Source of the DNA: Paludibacter sp.
GTDB taxonomy: Bacteria; Bacteroidota; Bacteroidia; Bacteroidales; Paludibacteraceae
DNA: 64,000 nucleotides
Assembly: GCA_028710415.1 (NCBI GenBank)
Contig: JAQTUE010000007.1
Coordinates: 144,821 to 208,820, forward strand
Reading direction: 5' to 3'
The notes beneath the pieces were generated by a model that did no database searches, had not been told where the DNA came from, and saw nothing but the letters and a program-made list of their open reading frames with translations. The stretch's first letter is position 1. Every line of letters starts with the position of its first letter. This document shows, piece after piece, positions 44,355-53,671 of this stretch. Made by a program: the position numbers and the translations under genes.

Positions 44355-44406
44355 ACTGGTCGAGTGATTTCAAATCTTTATTTGCCTTTTTCTTAATCAA
44401 TACCAT
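44215..44406 (-). pseudogene. Truncated paralogous HTH antitoxin
   Basis: From ATG 44406, which overlaps the preceding gene's stop by 14 bases, 63 residues read KSLDQFVDEQYGEKGTIKRDEFEKGYDTFKLGYLIKQTRLE. This is homologous in layout to the start of the next HTH gene. The frame breaks at the point where the helix-turn-helix should begin (ERICQHNNKL then stop). The first half of one antitoxin thus overlaps the second half of another in a different frame. Confidence 0.6.
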
Positions 44407-44596
44407 GATCATCACAAAATTTATGAACCGTTTGTATAGCTTGTTTCTTAAACACATCAACAGTTATATAACCTTCAGGGATAACTCCATTTTTGGTGGG
44501 ATTTTCAAACTCTACAGCTTTACGATGCCGACGTAATTCTTCTAATAATCGTTTCCCCGATGAAAAGCTGTCGTCTATTTTTACTGTGTGTATCAT
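44393..44596 (-). CDS. Small antitoxin-like protein (GKRLLEELRRH motif)
   Basis: I start at ATG 44596 (MIHTVKIDDSFSSG); the longer frame from 44656 would begin inside a TATATTTG promoter-like box. The 67-residue product has the motif SSGKRLLEELRRHRKAVEFENP followed by an acidic helix. The same motif occurs in the antitoxin-like protein at 45138 (PTGRRLLEEVKRHPKVAKVEYP) and the peptide at 55383 (PTGRKILRELEKHKKLVK). It is the first gene of a unit with the two HTH ORFs. Confidence 0.6.
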   Translation of the reverse strand: MIHTVKIDDSFSSGKRLLEELRRHRKAVEFENPTKNGVIPEGYITVDVFKKQAIQTVHKFCDDHGID

Positions 44597-44830
44597 AAAT
44601 TCGTTATTTGTGGATAGGTCATAACTTATTCCTCGTTTGATTATGCAAATATACAAACATCATTTTAAATTGATAGCATGATATTTTGTAAAATCTTTAA
44701 AGATAACAATGTAGGAAATTGATTTGTTCTAAACAAATAGGAGTTTGAAACATTATAATACAAGGAACTGGAATTGCAAATCACAGTAAGAGCATATCCG
44801 GTAGGTCGGATATTTATTGAAGCGCTATTT

Positions 44831-45136
44831 TTAAACTCTGATTGTTGAAGAAGGCACTATCCGAACAATATAAACCGTTCGATCAATGATCGCATAAATT
44901 ATGGCCATCTTTTTATAATTCAAGCGCCTTACATCAGAGCCATATTGAAAAAGGGGTTTCTGTTTCTGAATTGAAAAAGTATCGGCGTTTGTTTTCAGTG
45001 TTTTTATTTCATCTATCAACCCCTGTACATACCTGAAAGCTGTTAAAGGTGCTTCATACTGATACATTATAGCATCAGACAGATTCTGGATATCAGTATT
45101 AGCTTGTTCTGAAAAAACAATTTCATACCGTTCCAT
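44831..45136 (-). CDS. RelE/ParE-family toxin
   Basis: A 101-residue protein of the ParE/RelE toxin fold: IVFSEQANTDIQNLSDAIMYQYEAPLTAFRYVQGLIDEIKTL in the N-terminal helices, then GSDVRRLNYKKMAIIYAIIDRTVYIVRIVPSS in the C-terminal strands. It starts one base after the stop of the small antitoxin-like gene, the usual order for such pairs. ParE members poison gyrase and RelE members cut mRNA; which applies is not clear. Confidence 0.8.
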   Translation of the reverse strand: MERYEIVFSEQANTDIQNLSDAIMYQYEAPLTAFRYVQGLIDEIKTLKTNADTFSIQKQKPLFQYGSDVRRLNYKKMAIIYAIIDRTVYIVRIVPSSTIRV

Positions 45137-45137
45137 T

Positions 45138-45341
45138 TCAATACTTTAGCTTATGATTTGTACCGTAATGATTATTTAGTTTTTCCTCTACTTTAGAAAA
45201 TACTTCTTCAATTGTATAGGTCTTTTCTTTGTCAATTATAGGATATTCAACTTTCGCCACTTTGGGGTGTCGTTTCACTTCTTCAAGTAAGCGCCTTCCG
45301 GTGGGTGAATCTATGTTTATTTGTACATTTATAGTTTGCAT
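45138..45341 (-). CDS. Antitoxin partner of the ParE-like toxin
   Basis: A 67-residue protein: an N-terminal strand (TINVQINIDS), the motif PTGRRLLEEVKRHPKVAKVEYP and a C-terminal acidic/basic helix (TYTIEEVFSKVEEKLNNHYG). It lies directly before the toxin gene with 1 base between them. A minus-strand TATCTTTG box at 45362-45369 sits 20 bases before the start and probably drives the pair, which is likely autoregulated as is usual for such units. Confidence 0.75.
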   Translation of the reverse strand: MQTINVQINIDSPTGRRLLEEVKRHPKVAKVEYPIIDKEKTYTIEEVFSKVEEKLNNHYGTNHKLKY

Positions 45342-45369
45342 ACCGTTTAGTTTTGTTGATACAAAGATA

Positions 45370-46158
45370 TAATTTTTTCCCGCCTAAATTGTGTATTATG
45401 ATTAGTGTTTATAAATTATAACTTACATAGTATGAATATGTAAAAATACAAGCATCATTTTAATTTGAAACCATAATATTTTGTAAAATGTTTTAGGATA
45501 ACAATTTAGTAATTAAATTTGTTCTGATCTAACTGAATTAATAGAGATCATCATTTACAATTCCTTACCCGCCCAATTTTTAATTATACTAATAGACCCC
45601 GAATATCGTTATTATATTTTTAATTCATCCCATTTTTATTTTTCCCTTTCCACAGAATTCAATCGTGTTTACCCGGATTCAATTAAATCTCCATTTGTCC
45701 GGTTCGTTACAAACAGTTGAAACTTCTTAATTCTCTCTGTTTTTCAGTAGCCATTTTTTCTGTATCTTATCACCATCATAATGAAGATATAACTTAGATG
45801 TAATATAGATGTAATATAGATATAACTTAGATATCTTATATCATTAAAGGGTTATGATATCTATATCTTATCCTAGAGAAAAACATATAATATTCCAGTT
45901 AAAGGTAAAACAGGATCAAGAACACCTGAATACCAAAATCAATTGGGGTAGGGCGGTGGCAATGATTTATTTTTTAGTCTATTTATTGTAAATCCTGAAA
46001 TAACTTTAACTTTACAGTTGAAAAAAATATAAGGTAAAAAAACGGGATGCTTGCTCCTGCATTTCAATCTGTAAAAATCAGACAGACAATCAGGTAAACA
46101 GTTAAAGTATCAACAAAAATTATTTTTTTAGTATTCAACGCTAAGATCATCAGGTTGT
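45370..46158. other. AT-rich intergenic region with an 11-bp array
   Basis: No gene is seen in these 790 bases. The recognisable structure is the five-unit array at 45786-45840 and its partial inverse just after it (TTATGATATCTATATCTTAT, about 45851-45870). The promoter of the following isomerase-like gene must lie at the right end but was not identified. Confidence 0.45.
45786..45840. repeat. Five tandem 11-bp units GATRTAAYWTA
   Basis: Units in order: GATATAACTTA, GATGTAATATA, GATGTAATATA, GATATAACTTA, GATATCTTATA, with an exact 11-base period. An inverted version follows within 15 bases. It parallels the five-unit 11-base array at 24150. Confidence 0.8.
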
Positions 46159-47115
46159 ATGAAGGCACTATCAAGAAGGGATTTTTTAAAGACATCGATC
46201 GTGACGGCAGGAATGATTCCGTTGCTGGGAGTGAGTGAGAAGTTGTGGGGCAGGAGCGGGGAGGCCGGACCGGATGCCCTGCAGGTTTGCATCTTTTCGA
46301 AGCACCTGCAATTCCTGGACTACCGTGCTCTTGGTGAAAAGGTATCCGAAATGGGCTTTGCGGGGGTTGACCTGACGGTTCGCGCAGGGGGACATGTGGA
46401 ACCGGGCACAGTAAAAAGGGATTTGCCACGGGCAGTGGAACTTATCAAAAAAGGTGGTTCTTCGTGCATGATGCTATCCACAACGGTTGAAAATGCAAAC
46501 AATCCATTGGACAGGGATGTGCTGGAAGCTGCTGCTGCATCGGGCATACCCTATTATCGTCCGAATTGGTATAAATACCCCAAGGGTAAATCAATGCCGG
46601 AGGCGCTCGACATGTACGCTCAGCAATTAAAAGAACTCGGGGAGCTGAATAAAAAGCTTGGGCTGGTGGGTTGCTATCAGAATCATGCGGGTAGGGCAGT
46701 AGGGGGTTCGCTTTGGGAGGTGCATAAAATTCTGGAAACTTCAGACACCCACTTTTTTGGAACACAATACGATATCCGGCATGCCATGGTGGAGGGTGCC
46801 TTGTCGTGGGAAAACGGGCTGGAGCTGGTGCATTCGCAGATAAAAACCATTGTGGTGAAGGATTATAAATGGGTGCAGAATAATGGAAAATGGGAAATAC
46901 TGAATACGCCAATAGGTGAGGGGATGGTGGATTTTAAAAAGTTCTTCCGCATTTTAAAGGATTATAATATCCGGGTACCAGTATCCATGCATGTGGAATA
47001 CGATCTGGGGGGAGCGGAAAAGGGATTAAAAACTTTTACCAAAGAGCCTGCGTATATTTACAATACCATGAAAAAGGATTTGAATGCCATCCAAAAGCTG
47101 TGGAAGGAAGCGTAG
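46159..47115 (+). CDS. TAT-exported sugar phosphate isomerase/epimerase-like protein
   Basis: A 318-residue protein with a twin-arginine signal (LSRRDFLKTSIVTAGMIPLLG, residues 4-24), so it is probably exported folded. The mature part is a xylose-isomerase-like TIM barrel (AP_endonuc_2 family): FAGVDLTVRAGGHVEPG, LVGCYQNHAGRAVGGSLWEVHKIL, FGTQYDIRHAMVEG, IVVKDYKW and PVSMHVEYD with candidate metal-binding His, Glu and Asp residues. Periplasmic members of this family handle oxidised or modified sugars in Bacteroidota; the substrate here is unknown. It stands alone. Confidence 0.82.
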   Translation: MKALSRRDFLKTSIVTAGMIPLLGVSEKLWGRSGEAGPDALQVCIFSKHLQFLDYRALGEKVSEMGFAGVDLTVRAGGHVEPGTVKRDLPRAVELIKKGGSSCMMLSTTVENANNPLDRDVLEAAAASGIPYYRPNWYKYPKGKSMPEALDMYAQQLKELGELNKKLGLVGCYQNHAGRAVGGSLWEVHKILETSDTHFFGTQYDIRHAMVEGALSWENGLELVHSQIKTIVVKDYKWVQNNGKWEILNTPIGEGMVDFKKFFRILKDYNIRVPVSMHVEYDLGGAEKGLKTFTKEPAYIYNTMKKDLNAIQKLWKEA

Positions 47116-47149
47116 ATAGAGCCATTATTCCTGTTTTCAAGAATAAATC

Positions 47150-47709
47150 TAACCATAATAGGCACAATAGTACACAAAAAAGAGCACAAAAGGAAAATTC
47201 CTTTCTGTATTTTATGACTAAGTATATGACATAAAAAGCAATAATTACAAAATAGATTTATATTGAGCAACTTACAAAGAAAAGACTAACCACAAAAGTC
47301 ACAAAAGGATCACAAAAGTAATTCGATTTTACAAGAAAGAACACGAAAAATGAAAATACTAAAAGCATTTAAAATCTTATATTAAAAATCGAAAATCTTA
47401 TGTGTACTTAATATTGACTTTGGTTGAATGTAAGCTTAACTTTTGTGATTCTTTTGAGACTTTTGTGGTGATGTTTTGCTTTAATATATTTATTTTGTGT
47501 CTGTTAGTGATGATACTATTTTTTTGTCAGTTACTATATTTTAAAGATTAAAAAACAATCAAAATGTCAGAAAACAATCTTTCTATTGTGACCTATTGTG
47601 TCTACTGTGGTTCGTTAGTTATTTTGGTAAAGTAGGATTATAAAATACAATACTCAAAATGATTATTGACATCAATATTTCTATTGTGTTCTATTGTGCC
47701 TTAGGTGGT
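47150..47709. repeat. Five copies of a roughly 32-bp CACAATAG/CACAAAAG unit in both orientations
   Basis: Plus-oriented copies start at about 47150 (AACCATAATAGGCACAATAG...) and 47289 (ACCACAAAAGTCACAAAAGG...). Minus-oriented copies lie at 47440-47469, about 47579-47615 and about 47677-47709. The pair 47289-47318 and 47440-47469 is a 30-bp inverted repeat with about two mismatches, enclosing 121 bases. Within each copy the word CACAA recurs with a 9-11-base period. No gene lies in the region. Confidence 0.75.
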
Positions 47710-47731
47710 TAAAATTTTCATTTGAGAATAT

Positions 47732-48937
47732 TCAAATCATATCCTTCATGTCAATATCTACCTTGATTTGCTTGTCCCCGCGGAGCAAAATCAATGTTAA
47801 GGGACGTCGGGAAGGGGTTTCGAATATCTTCCTGATCTCACTCATTGTCAGTTCAAATGCTTTAATACCGTTGACCTCAACGATCTGATCTCCCCTTTTG
47901 ACCCCGGCACGTTCGGCGGGGGAATTGGCCCATACATCCAATACTTCCGAGATGGTGACAAAAGGAGTGATTTGAATAATTTCGATCCCGGCAATGTTAT
48001 AGGAATAGGGTTTGTTGAAGTTCTCATTGGGTTTGAAATACAAAGTCTTTTGAGGGTAATTGATGATCATATTGAAACGGCTCAACAGCTGGCTGCCAAT
48101 GGTGCCATCGCGTTTGGACAAGGTAATAATACCATTGATGGAGGCTGAATCGGGAAAAGAAACAATAGGGTTCTTAAGGCAGAATTCCCCGAAGCAAATC
48201 TGGGGGACATGCCCGTATTTGCCGGTGATAATACCGTTGAAACCCTCCCCAATAGTACCCTGAATCCATTTTGGAGGAAGATGCATTGATTCTTTTGAGG
48301 TAGTTTGAAACCAGGCATTCAGTTCAGCACCGGTATCAAGAAGCATTTTCACCTGTTTGCGGGTGTTGTCAGTTTGCAATACCGTTAATTCGACAAACAT
48401 TTTTTGTGCTTCGATGGTGATGGGTAACATGCCATAACCTTTGGGCAAAGTGATTGTTTTGGGGTTGTAGAATTTAACCCGTTTACGGGTATAGTCAATC
48501 TCTATGGCATAATCCTGAAAAAAATCAACCCCAATGAGCCCGTTAATTTTAGTGCCTGTATGTTTGGAAAGATTGAAGACATCAGTTTTCAGAACGTACA
48601 CTGATTTATACTCGAGCTTTAATCTGCCAATTTTGATTGTGTTTGAATTGCTGGCATAGGCTTCCAGGTGATCGCCACCCCCCAGGCCCATCAATTCCTT
48701 TACATCCGAATAGTTCAGGGAAATTTTATCACCCGCCATCAATTCTGTAATAATGGTATTCCGGATGCCTGAATCGAGTATCAAATTCAGGGGGGAAGAG
48801 TCATTGATTTTTACTTTCAGCACTACATAACTACCCACCATTTCGAAAGGAATGGATTCGATTCGTTTTGGTTTCGCACCTGAGGTGCCGTCGGCCAAAA
48901 GAAGTATGAAAAACGCAAGGATAACGGTTTTTCTCAT
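47732..48937 (-). CDS. Exported aspartic protease with PDZ domain
   Basis: A 401-residue protein with a signal peptide (about residues 1-20). It has two retropepsin-like halves, LNLILDSGIRNTIITEL near residue 52 and VKMLLDTGAELNAWF near residue 203; the second keeps the classical DTG. A PDZ domain lies at about residues 300-395 (ITPFVTISEVLDVWANSPAERAGVKRGDQIVEVNGIKAFELTMSEIRKIF). It resembles Bacteroidota aspartyl-protease/PDZ proteins of the periplasm. It is followed upstream by the epimerase gene on the same strand (18 bases), so the two may be co-transcribed. Confidence 0.8.
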   Translation of the reverse strand: MRKTVILAFFILLLADGTSGAKPKRIESIPFEMVGSYVVLKVKINDSSPLNLILDSGIRNTIITELMAGDKISLNYSDVKELMGLGGGDHLEAYASNSNTIKIGRLKLEYKSVYVLKTDVFNLSKHTGTKINGLIGVDFFQDYAIEIDYTRKRVKFYNPKTITLPKGYGMLPITIEAQKMFVELTVLQTDNTRKQVKMLLDTGAELNAWFQTTSKESMHLPPKWIQGTIGEGFNGIITGKYGHVPQICFGEFCLKNPIVSFPDSASINGIITLSKRDGTIGSQLLSRFNMIINYPQKTLYFKPNENFNKPYSYNIAGIEIIQITPFVTISEVLDVWANSPAERAGVKRGDQIVEVNGIKAFELTMSEIRKIFETPSRRPLTLILLRGDKQIKVDIDMKDMI

Positions 48938-48955
48938 AAGTACCAGTGGATAAAA

Positions 48956-49933
48956 CTATGCCATTTTGTGTTCTTTAAACCAGTCGATTGCTTCTAAGAT
49001 AGATGTTTTGATATCGGTATTGGGTAAATTCAATTCGGTTTTTGCCTTGGTATTGGTGTAATACTCACTGATCAACAATTGCCTCAGGTTCATGGTACAA
49101 AGCTCTGTTTTGATGCCACACTTCCGGATCAGATCACCAATTTTCCCTAGCAAGATAAGTATAAAATCAGGGAGAATAAGGATCCGCTGGCTATACCTGC
49201 CGACTTCCATTTGAAGGGTATAAAATTTTTTAAACGATAGGTTCACCCCGGAAGCCAGGTACCTTTCACCATTCCGCCCCATGGTGAGTGCGTTGCAAAC
49301 CGCCAATGCCACATTGCGAACAGAAACAAAATTCTTGCCACCACCGGGTGCAAGCATCACCTTGCGTTTATACCCCATTAAAATCAATTTACCCGAGCTG
49401 GGTTTTTTATCGTAGGCCCCAATCATAAAAGTGGGATTAATGATCACTACATGTTGGCCGGGCTTTTGGGAAGCTTCCACCATCAATTGCTCAGATTCTG
49501 CTTTGCTTTGGGCGTAAAATGATCCGGTAAAAGGTACTTGTATAGTTAAACGCTCATCACCAAACTGTTGTTCATTGCCATAACCCACGGTATTGGCGGA
49601 ACTGATATAAACGATCCTGTGAATGCCCAGTTCGTTTGCCACTTTGATTACCACAGCGGTACCGGCAACATTTACGGAGCGGTAATCATCCGCTTTCAAC
49701 AAATTGGTGGCCGTAACTGCAGCAATATGAATAATGGCATCGCATCCACGGGCAGCCTTAATCAGTGTGTTGTAATCGGCAAAATTACCTTCGAAAACCC
49801 TTACTGTATTAAGATCGAAACATATTTGATGCTTACTTCGTACAATGATCTGAACAGCATGTTGTTGATTTAATAATTCCATCACCACATGATGTCCCAA
49901 TAATCCATTGGCACCGGTAACTAATACGTTCAT
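48956..49933 (-). CDS. NAD-dependent epimerase/dehydratase family protein
   Basis: A 325-residue extended short-chain dehydrogenase. Visible are the NAD motif VTGANGLLGHHVVMELL, the DAIIHIAAVTATN strand, YISSANTVGYG, and the catalytic-type FYAQSKAESEQLM (YxxxK present as YAQSK). It is closest in feel to dihydroflavonol-reductase-like or sterol-dehydrogenase-like enzymes; the substrate is unknown. A minus-strand TACTTTTG box (49960-49967) lies 27 bases upstream of the start without a clean -33. Confidence 0.82.
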   Translation of the reverse strand: MNVLVTGANGLLGHHVVMELLNQQHAVQIIVRSKHQICFDLNTVRVFEGNFADYNTLIKAARGCDAIIHIAAVTATNLLKADDYRSVNVAGTAVVIKVANELGIHRIVYISSANTVGYGNEQQFGDERLTIQVPFTGSFYAQSKAESEQLMVEASQKPGQHVVIINPTFMIGAYDKKPSSGKLILMGYKRKVMLAPGGGKNFVSVRNVALAVCNALTMGRNGERYLASGVNLSFKKFYTLQMEVGRYSQRILILPDFILILLGKIGDLIRKCGIKTELCTMNLRQLLISEYYTNTKAKTELNLPNTDIKTSILEAIDWFKEHKMA

Positions 49934-50059
49934 TTTTCAGCCTTTAATTAGTAATGCTACAAAAGTAATAAATCTTTTATTTAATTTATTGATATTAAAA
50001 AATAAGAATCATTTTAATAATCTGTATATTTGCAGCCAAAATAATTTTCGCAGAAATAC

Positions 50060-50881
50060 ATGGAGACAAAAGTAGTACTGATTACAGGTGCAAGTGCCGG
50101 CATTGGACTGGCTGCAGCACGACAGTTAATGGACAAAGGAGTAAAGGTTTATGCGGCATCACGCCGTGGTGGAAATCCTCAAAAGGCTGAGACAGGACCC
50201 GGTGAAATAATCCATGTAAAAATGGATGTAAACATTGAAACGGAAATAGCTTCGGTGGTAGCACAGATCATTCAGGAAAACAGCAAGCTGGATGCCCTGA
50301 TTTGCAATGCCGGAAATGGTATTGCAGGTTCTATTGAAGATACTTCTTCGGAAGAAGTGCGCTACCAGTTCGAAACCAACTTCTTTGGGGCGGTAAAAAC
50401 CATCAATGCCTGCCTGCCTGTCTTCCGGTCCCAGGGTTATGGCAAGATCATAGCCACTTCATCGGTAGCTGCCATTGTACCCATTCCCTTCCAGGCATTT
50501 TATTCAGCCGGAAAATCAGCCTTGCTCGTTTATATGCAAGCCCTTGCTATCGAGCTTAAGCCTTTTGGCATTCAATGTTGCTCGGTATTGCCGGGTGATA
50601 CCAAAACAGATTTCACTTCAGCCCGTAAGTATACTATAAAGTCACAACTGCCCGAATCAGCCTATACCCAGAAGATGAAAACATCGGTAGGGAAGATGGA
50701 GAAAGAGGAACAAAATGGCATGTCCGCAGATAGTGTGGCATCCAGGATGGTACAGCAGGTAATGAATAAGAAAATGAAGATATTTGTGGTTCCGGGACTT
50801 CAATACCAGCTCATTTGTTTAATTTACAGCCGTTTGCCTGCTTCTATCCGTTTGTGGGTAGTAGGTATGCTTTATGGTTGA
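50060..50881 (+). CDS. Short-chain dehydrogenase/reductase
   Basis: A 273-residue classical SDR: cofactor motif VLITGASAGIGLAAARQL, ICNAGNGIAG (NAG motif), the catalytic Ser in IIATSSVAAI and the YxxxK as YSAGKSALLVYM. AIELKPFGIQCCSVLPGDTKTDF is the usual region after the active site. Its reaction is not identified. A TATATTTG box (50025-50032) precedes it. It is divergent from the epimerase gene. Confidence 0.85.
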   Translation: METKVVLITGASAGIGLAAARQLMDKGVKVYAASRRGGNPQKAETGPGEIIHVKMDVNIETEIASVVAQIIQENSKLDALICNAGNGIAGSIEDTSSEEVRYQFETNFFGAVKTINACLPVFRSQGYGKIIATSSVAAIVPIPFQAFYSAGKSALLVYMQALAIELKPFGIQCCSVLPGDTKTDFTSARKYTIKSQLPESAYTQKMKTSVGKMEKEEQNGMSADSVASRMVQQVMNKKMKIFVVPGLQYQLICLIYSRLPASIRLWVVGMLYG

Positions 50882-51044
50882 TACTGCCCAACACACGCCT
50901 ATGGGCACAGGCTGGCTGACGTGCATTCCGGCGGTTTTGCTCCCGCATTCACTTTGTCGTTCCACAACAGCGAATGCTCCCGTAAACCGACAAATGCCCA
51001 TAGCCTCGGGCGTTGGGGGCAATATTAGAAAAAAAAGAAAAGAC

Positions 51045-51191
51045 ATGAAAATCAGGGACATTTCATTAATGTTATTCTTTCTTTTTATTCTTTTTAGTTG
51101 TACTGAAAGGCAAAAAGTAAATGAAGTAAGACAAAATTTAGATACCCCCTACTCCAGCGCGATTGTATCGCGTGGGAATAAAGTTATGTGA
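51045..51191 (+). pseudogene. Lipoprotein gene fragment cut off by a repeat
   Basis: From ATG 51045 the product starts with a good lipoprotein signal (MLFFLFILFSC lipobox) and the charged stretch TERQKVNEVRQNL. From about residue 33 the coding sequence is the repeat element at 51143, and a stop follows. Only 48 residues remain. No continuation of the original gene was recognised. It is probably a gene truncated by insertion or recombination at the repeat. Confidence 0.5.
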
Positions 51192-51218
51192 TTGAAAGTT
51201 TGCCACACGATGCAATTC
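51143..51218 (+). repeat. Direct repeat A, upstream of the BspA-like gene
   Basis: A 76-base element with CGCGATTGTATCGCGTG, GAATAAAGTTAT and CACACGATGCAATTC. It is matched in the same orientation by 53672-53744 with roughly 85% identity. It contains a short palindrome around CGCGAT/ATCGCG. Confidence 0.85.
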
Positions 51219-51377
51219 TCTTAGTTTGTGGTTTAAAATATTTTAAAGGTAAGTTTTTTACTTTTGCGAAATTAAATCAAAGAAGCGATATTTTAACATG
51301 GAACGTAGCATGCAAATAAAAAGAATTATCAAATTGAATCTGCGCTAAATAACTAGCAATTTAAATACCCACAGATT

Positions 51378-53378
51378 TTGAAAAAACTAATTTTACTCTG
51401 CACCATCCTTTGTGTATCCATCTCCACATGGGCGTATGATTTTAATTATGGTGGTATATTTTACCGTATCACATCCTCTACCGCACCATGTACCGTAGCG
51501 GTAACTAATTACACATACCAAAACAGTTATTCCGGCGATGTTGTTATTCCAGAATCAGTTACAGTCGGCACCACTACTTATGCGGTAACAGCAATCGGAA
51601 ATCTGGCATTCTCTGACTGTCATGGTTTAACTTCGGTTTTTATCCCTAATTCGGTAATAACATTCGGGGTTTATGCTTTCGGTGGTTGTACAAGTTTAAC
51701 ATCTGTAACTATACCAAGCTCGGTAACATCAATCGATAATGATGCTTTCCAGGGTTGTACCGGCTTAACTTCGGTAACCATTCCAGATTCAGTAACATCA
51801 ATCGGGGCTTGGGCTTTCAGGGATTGTACACACTTAACATTGGTAACTTTATCAAGTTCAATAAAATCAATCGGATATGATACTTTCAATGGCTGTACCA
51901 GCTTGACATCTATAACTATACCGAGCTCAGTAACATCCATCGGAGATAATGCATTCAATGGCTGTAGCAGCTTAACATCTGTAACTATTCCAAGTTCGGT
52001 GACATCAATCGGGTTGAATGCTTTCTCTGGCTGCACCGGTATCACCAATGTCAACTACAATGCAACAAATTGTACATCAATGGGATCCCTAAGTTATCCA
52101 GTCTTTTCTGGTTGTACCCAATTATCAACGCTTACAATTGGTAATAATGTAATCCGCATTCCAGGTGCTGCTTTTTATGGTAATACCAGCTTAACTTCGG
52201 TCACAATTCCAGATTCGGTAATAACAATCGGGGATAATGCTTTCTCTGGTTGTACCGGCTTAACTTCGGTTTCTATCTCCGGTTCAGTAGTATCAATCGG
52301 AACTAATACTTTCTATGGTTGTAAAGGTATCACTTCGGTCACCATTCCTGGTTCGGTCACATCAATCGGGAACAATGCTTTCTCTGTCTGTACCGGCATC
52401 ACCAGTGTTAACTACAATGCAACAAATTGTACAACAATGGGGTCTTCAACTTACCCAGTCTTTTCAGGTTGTACCCAATTATCAACGCTTACAATTGGTG
52501 ATAATGTAACCCGCATTCCTAGTGCTGGTTTCTATGGTTGTACCGTCTTAACTTCGGCTTCTATCACCGGTTCAGTCATATCAATCGGGGATTATGCTTT
52601 CTCTGGTTGTACCGGTTTAACTTCGGTTACGATCCCAGAGGCGGTAACAACAATCGGGGGTAGTGCTTTCAAAGGTTGTACCGGCTTAACATTGGTCACT
52701 ATTCCAAGTTCGGTAACAACAATCGGGACTAGTGCTTTCTATGGTTGTACCAGCTTAACTTCGGTTACGATCCCCAATTCAGTAACATCAATCGGGAGTA
52801 GTACTTTCTCTGGTTGTACCGGCTTAACATCGGTTACTATCCCAAGTTCGGTAACAACAATCGGGGCTAGTGCTTTCTCTGGTTGCACTGGCTTAACTTC
52901 GGTCACAATCCCAAGTTCAATAACAACAATCGGAAGTAGTGCTTTCAGACAGTGTACAGGTTTAAGTGTCATTCATGCAAATAATGTTAACTCAATATCA
53001 TTAACAAGCAACCCTTTTTACAATGTAAACACTTCGACATGCACTCTTTATGTTCCCAAAGGTTCTTTGGCGGCTTATCGAAATGCGACTTATTGGAAAG
53101 ATTTCAGCAATATTGTAGAAGAGGATATTTCCAATGCTGTCCCTTCTGTTAACGGAGTGGAAATAAAACCAATTTTTCATCCTTCTACTGGCGATTTGCA
53201 AATCTATGGCTTAACTGGAATGGCTAAAGTTGAGATATACAACATATCAGGCGCAAAATTATTCAGCAGTGTGGTATATGAGGGTTCAACCATACATCCG
53301 GCTAACTTGCCAAGGGGAGTATATTTATTGCATATTACGACAGGGAATGAAAGTGCTGTAATAAAATTATCTATGTAA
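51378..53378 (+). CDS. BspA-like leucine-rich-repeat surface protein with T9SS-type tail
   Basis: The frame begins with TTG at 51378 (MKKLILLCTILCVSISTWA, a signal peptide); no ATG start is available upstream. Residues about 70-570 are some 20 LRR_5 (BspA/TpLRR) repeats of about 23 residues with the core LTSVTIPSSVTSIGxxAFxGCTG. An interrupting module, VNYNATNCT-PVFSGCTQLSTLTIG, occurs twice (DNA about 52045-52180 and 52405-52540). The last 75 residues (YNISGAKLF, LPRGVYLLHI) resemble a type IX secretion sorting domain. It is probably a surface adhesin. Direct repeats lie on both sides. Confidence 0.88.
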   Translation: MKKLILLCTILCVSISTWAYDFNYGGIFYRITSSTAPCTVAVTNYTYQNSYSGDVVIPESVTVGTTTYAVTAIGNLAFSDCHGLTSVFIPNSVITFGVYAFGGCTSLTSVTIPSSVTSIDNDAFQGCTGLTSVTIPDSVTSIGAWAFRDCTHLTLVTLSSSIKSIGYDTFNGCTSLTSITIPSSVTSIGDNAFNGCSSLTSVTIPSSVTSIGLNAFSGCTGITNVNYNATNCTSMGSLSYPVFSGCTQLSTLTIGNNVIRIPGAAFYGNTSLTSVTIPDSVITIGDNAFSGCTGLTSVSISGSVVSIGTNTFYGCKGITSVTIPGSVTSIGNNAFSVCTGITSVNYNATNCTTMGSSTYPVFSGCTQLSTLTIGDNVTRIPSAGFYGCTVLTSASITGSVISIGDYAFSGCTGLTSVTIPEAVTTIGGSAFKGCTGLTLVTIPSSVTTIGTSAFYGCTSLTSVTIPNSVTSIGSSTFSGCTGLTSVTIPSSVTTIGASAFSGCTGLTSVTIPSSITTIGSSAFRQCTGLSVIHANNVNSISLTSNPFYNVNTSTCTLYVPKGSLAAYRNATYWKDFSNIVEEDISNAVPSVNGVEIKPIFHPSTGDLQIYGLTGMAKVEIYNISGAKLFSSVVYEGSTIHPANLPRGVYLLHITTGNESAVIKLSM

Positions 53379-53671
53379 GCGTGCTATGCTTGCGTAAAAC
53401 CCCGTTCCTCGTAGCATACGTAGGTTAGCGCAGCTAAAAGCCGGCCTTTGGCTGGCATATTAAGCAACAGAGATGGTAAGATATTAAGAGTCACTCATGG
53501 AAAATAATGAAATATAAACATATGAGAAGAATAATATTATTGCTGTGATATCATATAATATCTTTTTAGCTTATCCAAATAAGACTCAAAATCAAATTCA
53601 GCTTAAAGGAGAAATATCCTTGTTGAAAAACCGCATTAAGGGCTGTAATGGTAAAGTATATTCATTAAAAT
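53379..53671. other. Spacer between the BspA-like gene and repeat B
   Basis: No gene is seen. A short inverted motif GCCGGCCTTTGGCTGGC at about 53441-53457 could form a small hairpin behind the BspA-like gene but lacks a T-run. Confidence 0.4.

Noticed and set aside
51671..52972. Long antisense open frames under the BspA-like gene
   Set aside because: They mirror the regular LRR codon pattern and have no independent features.
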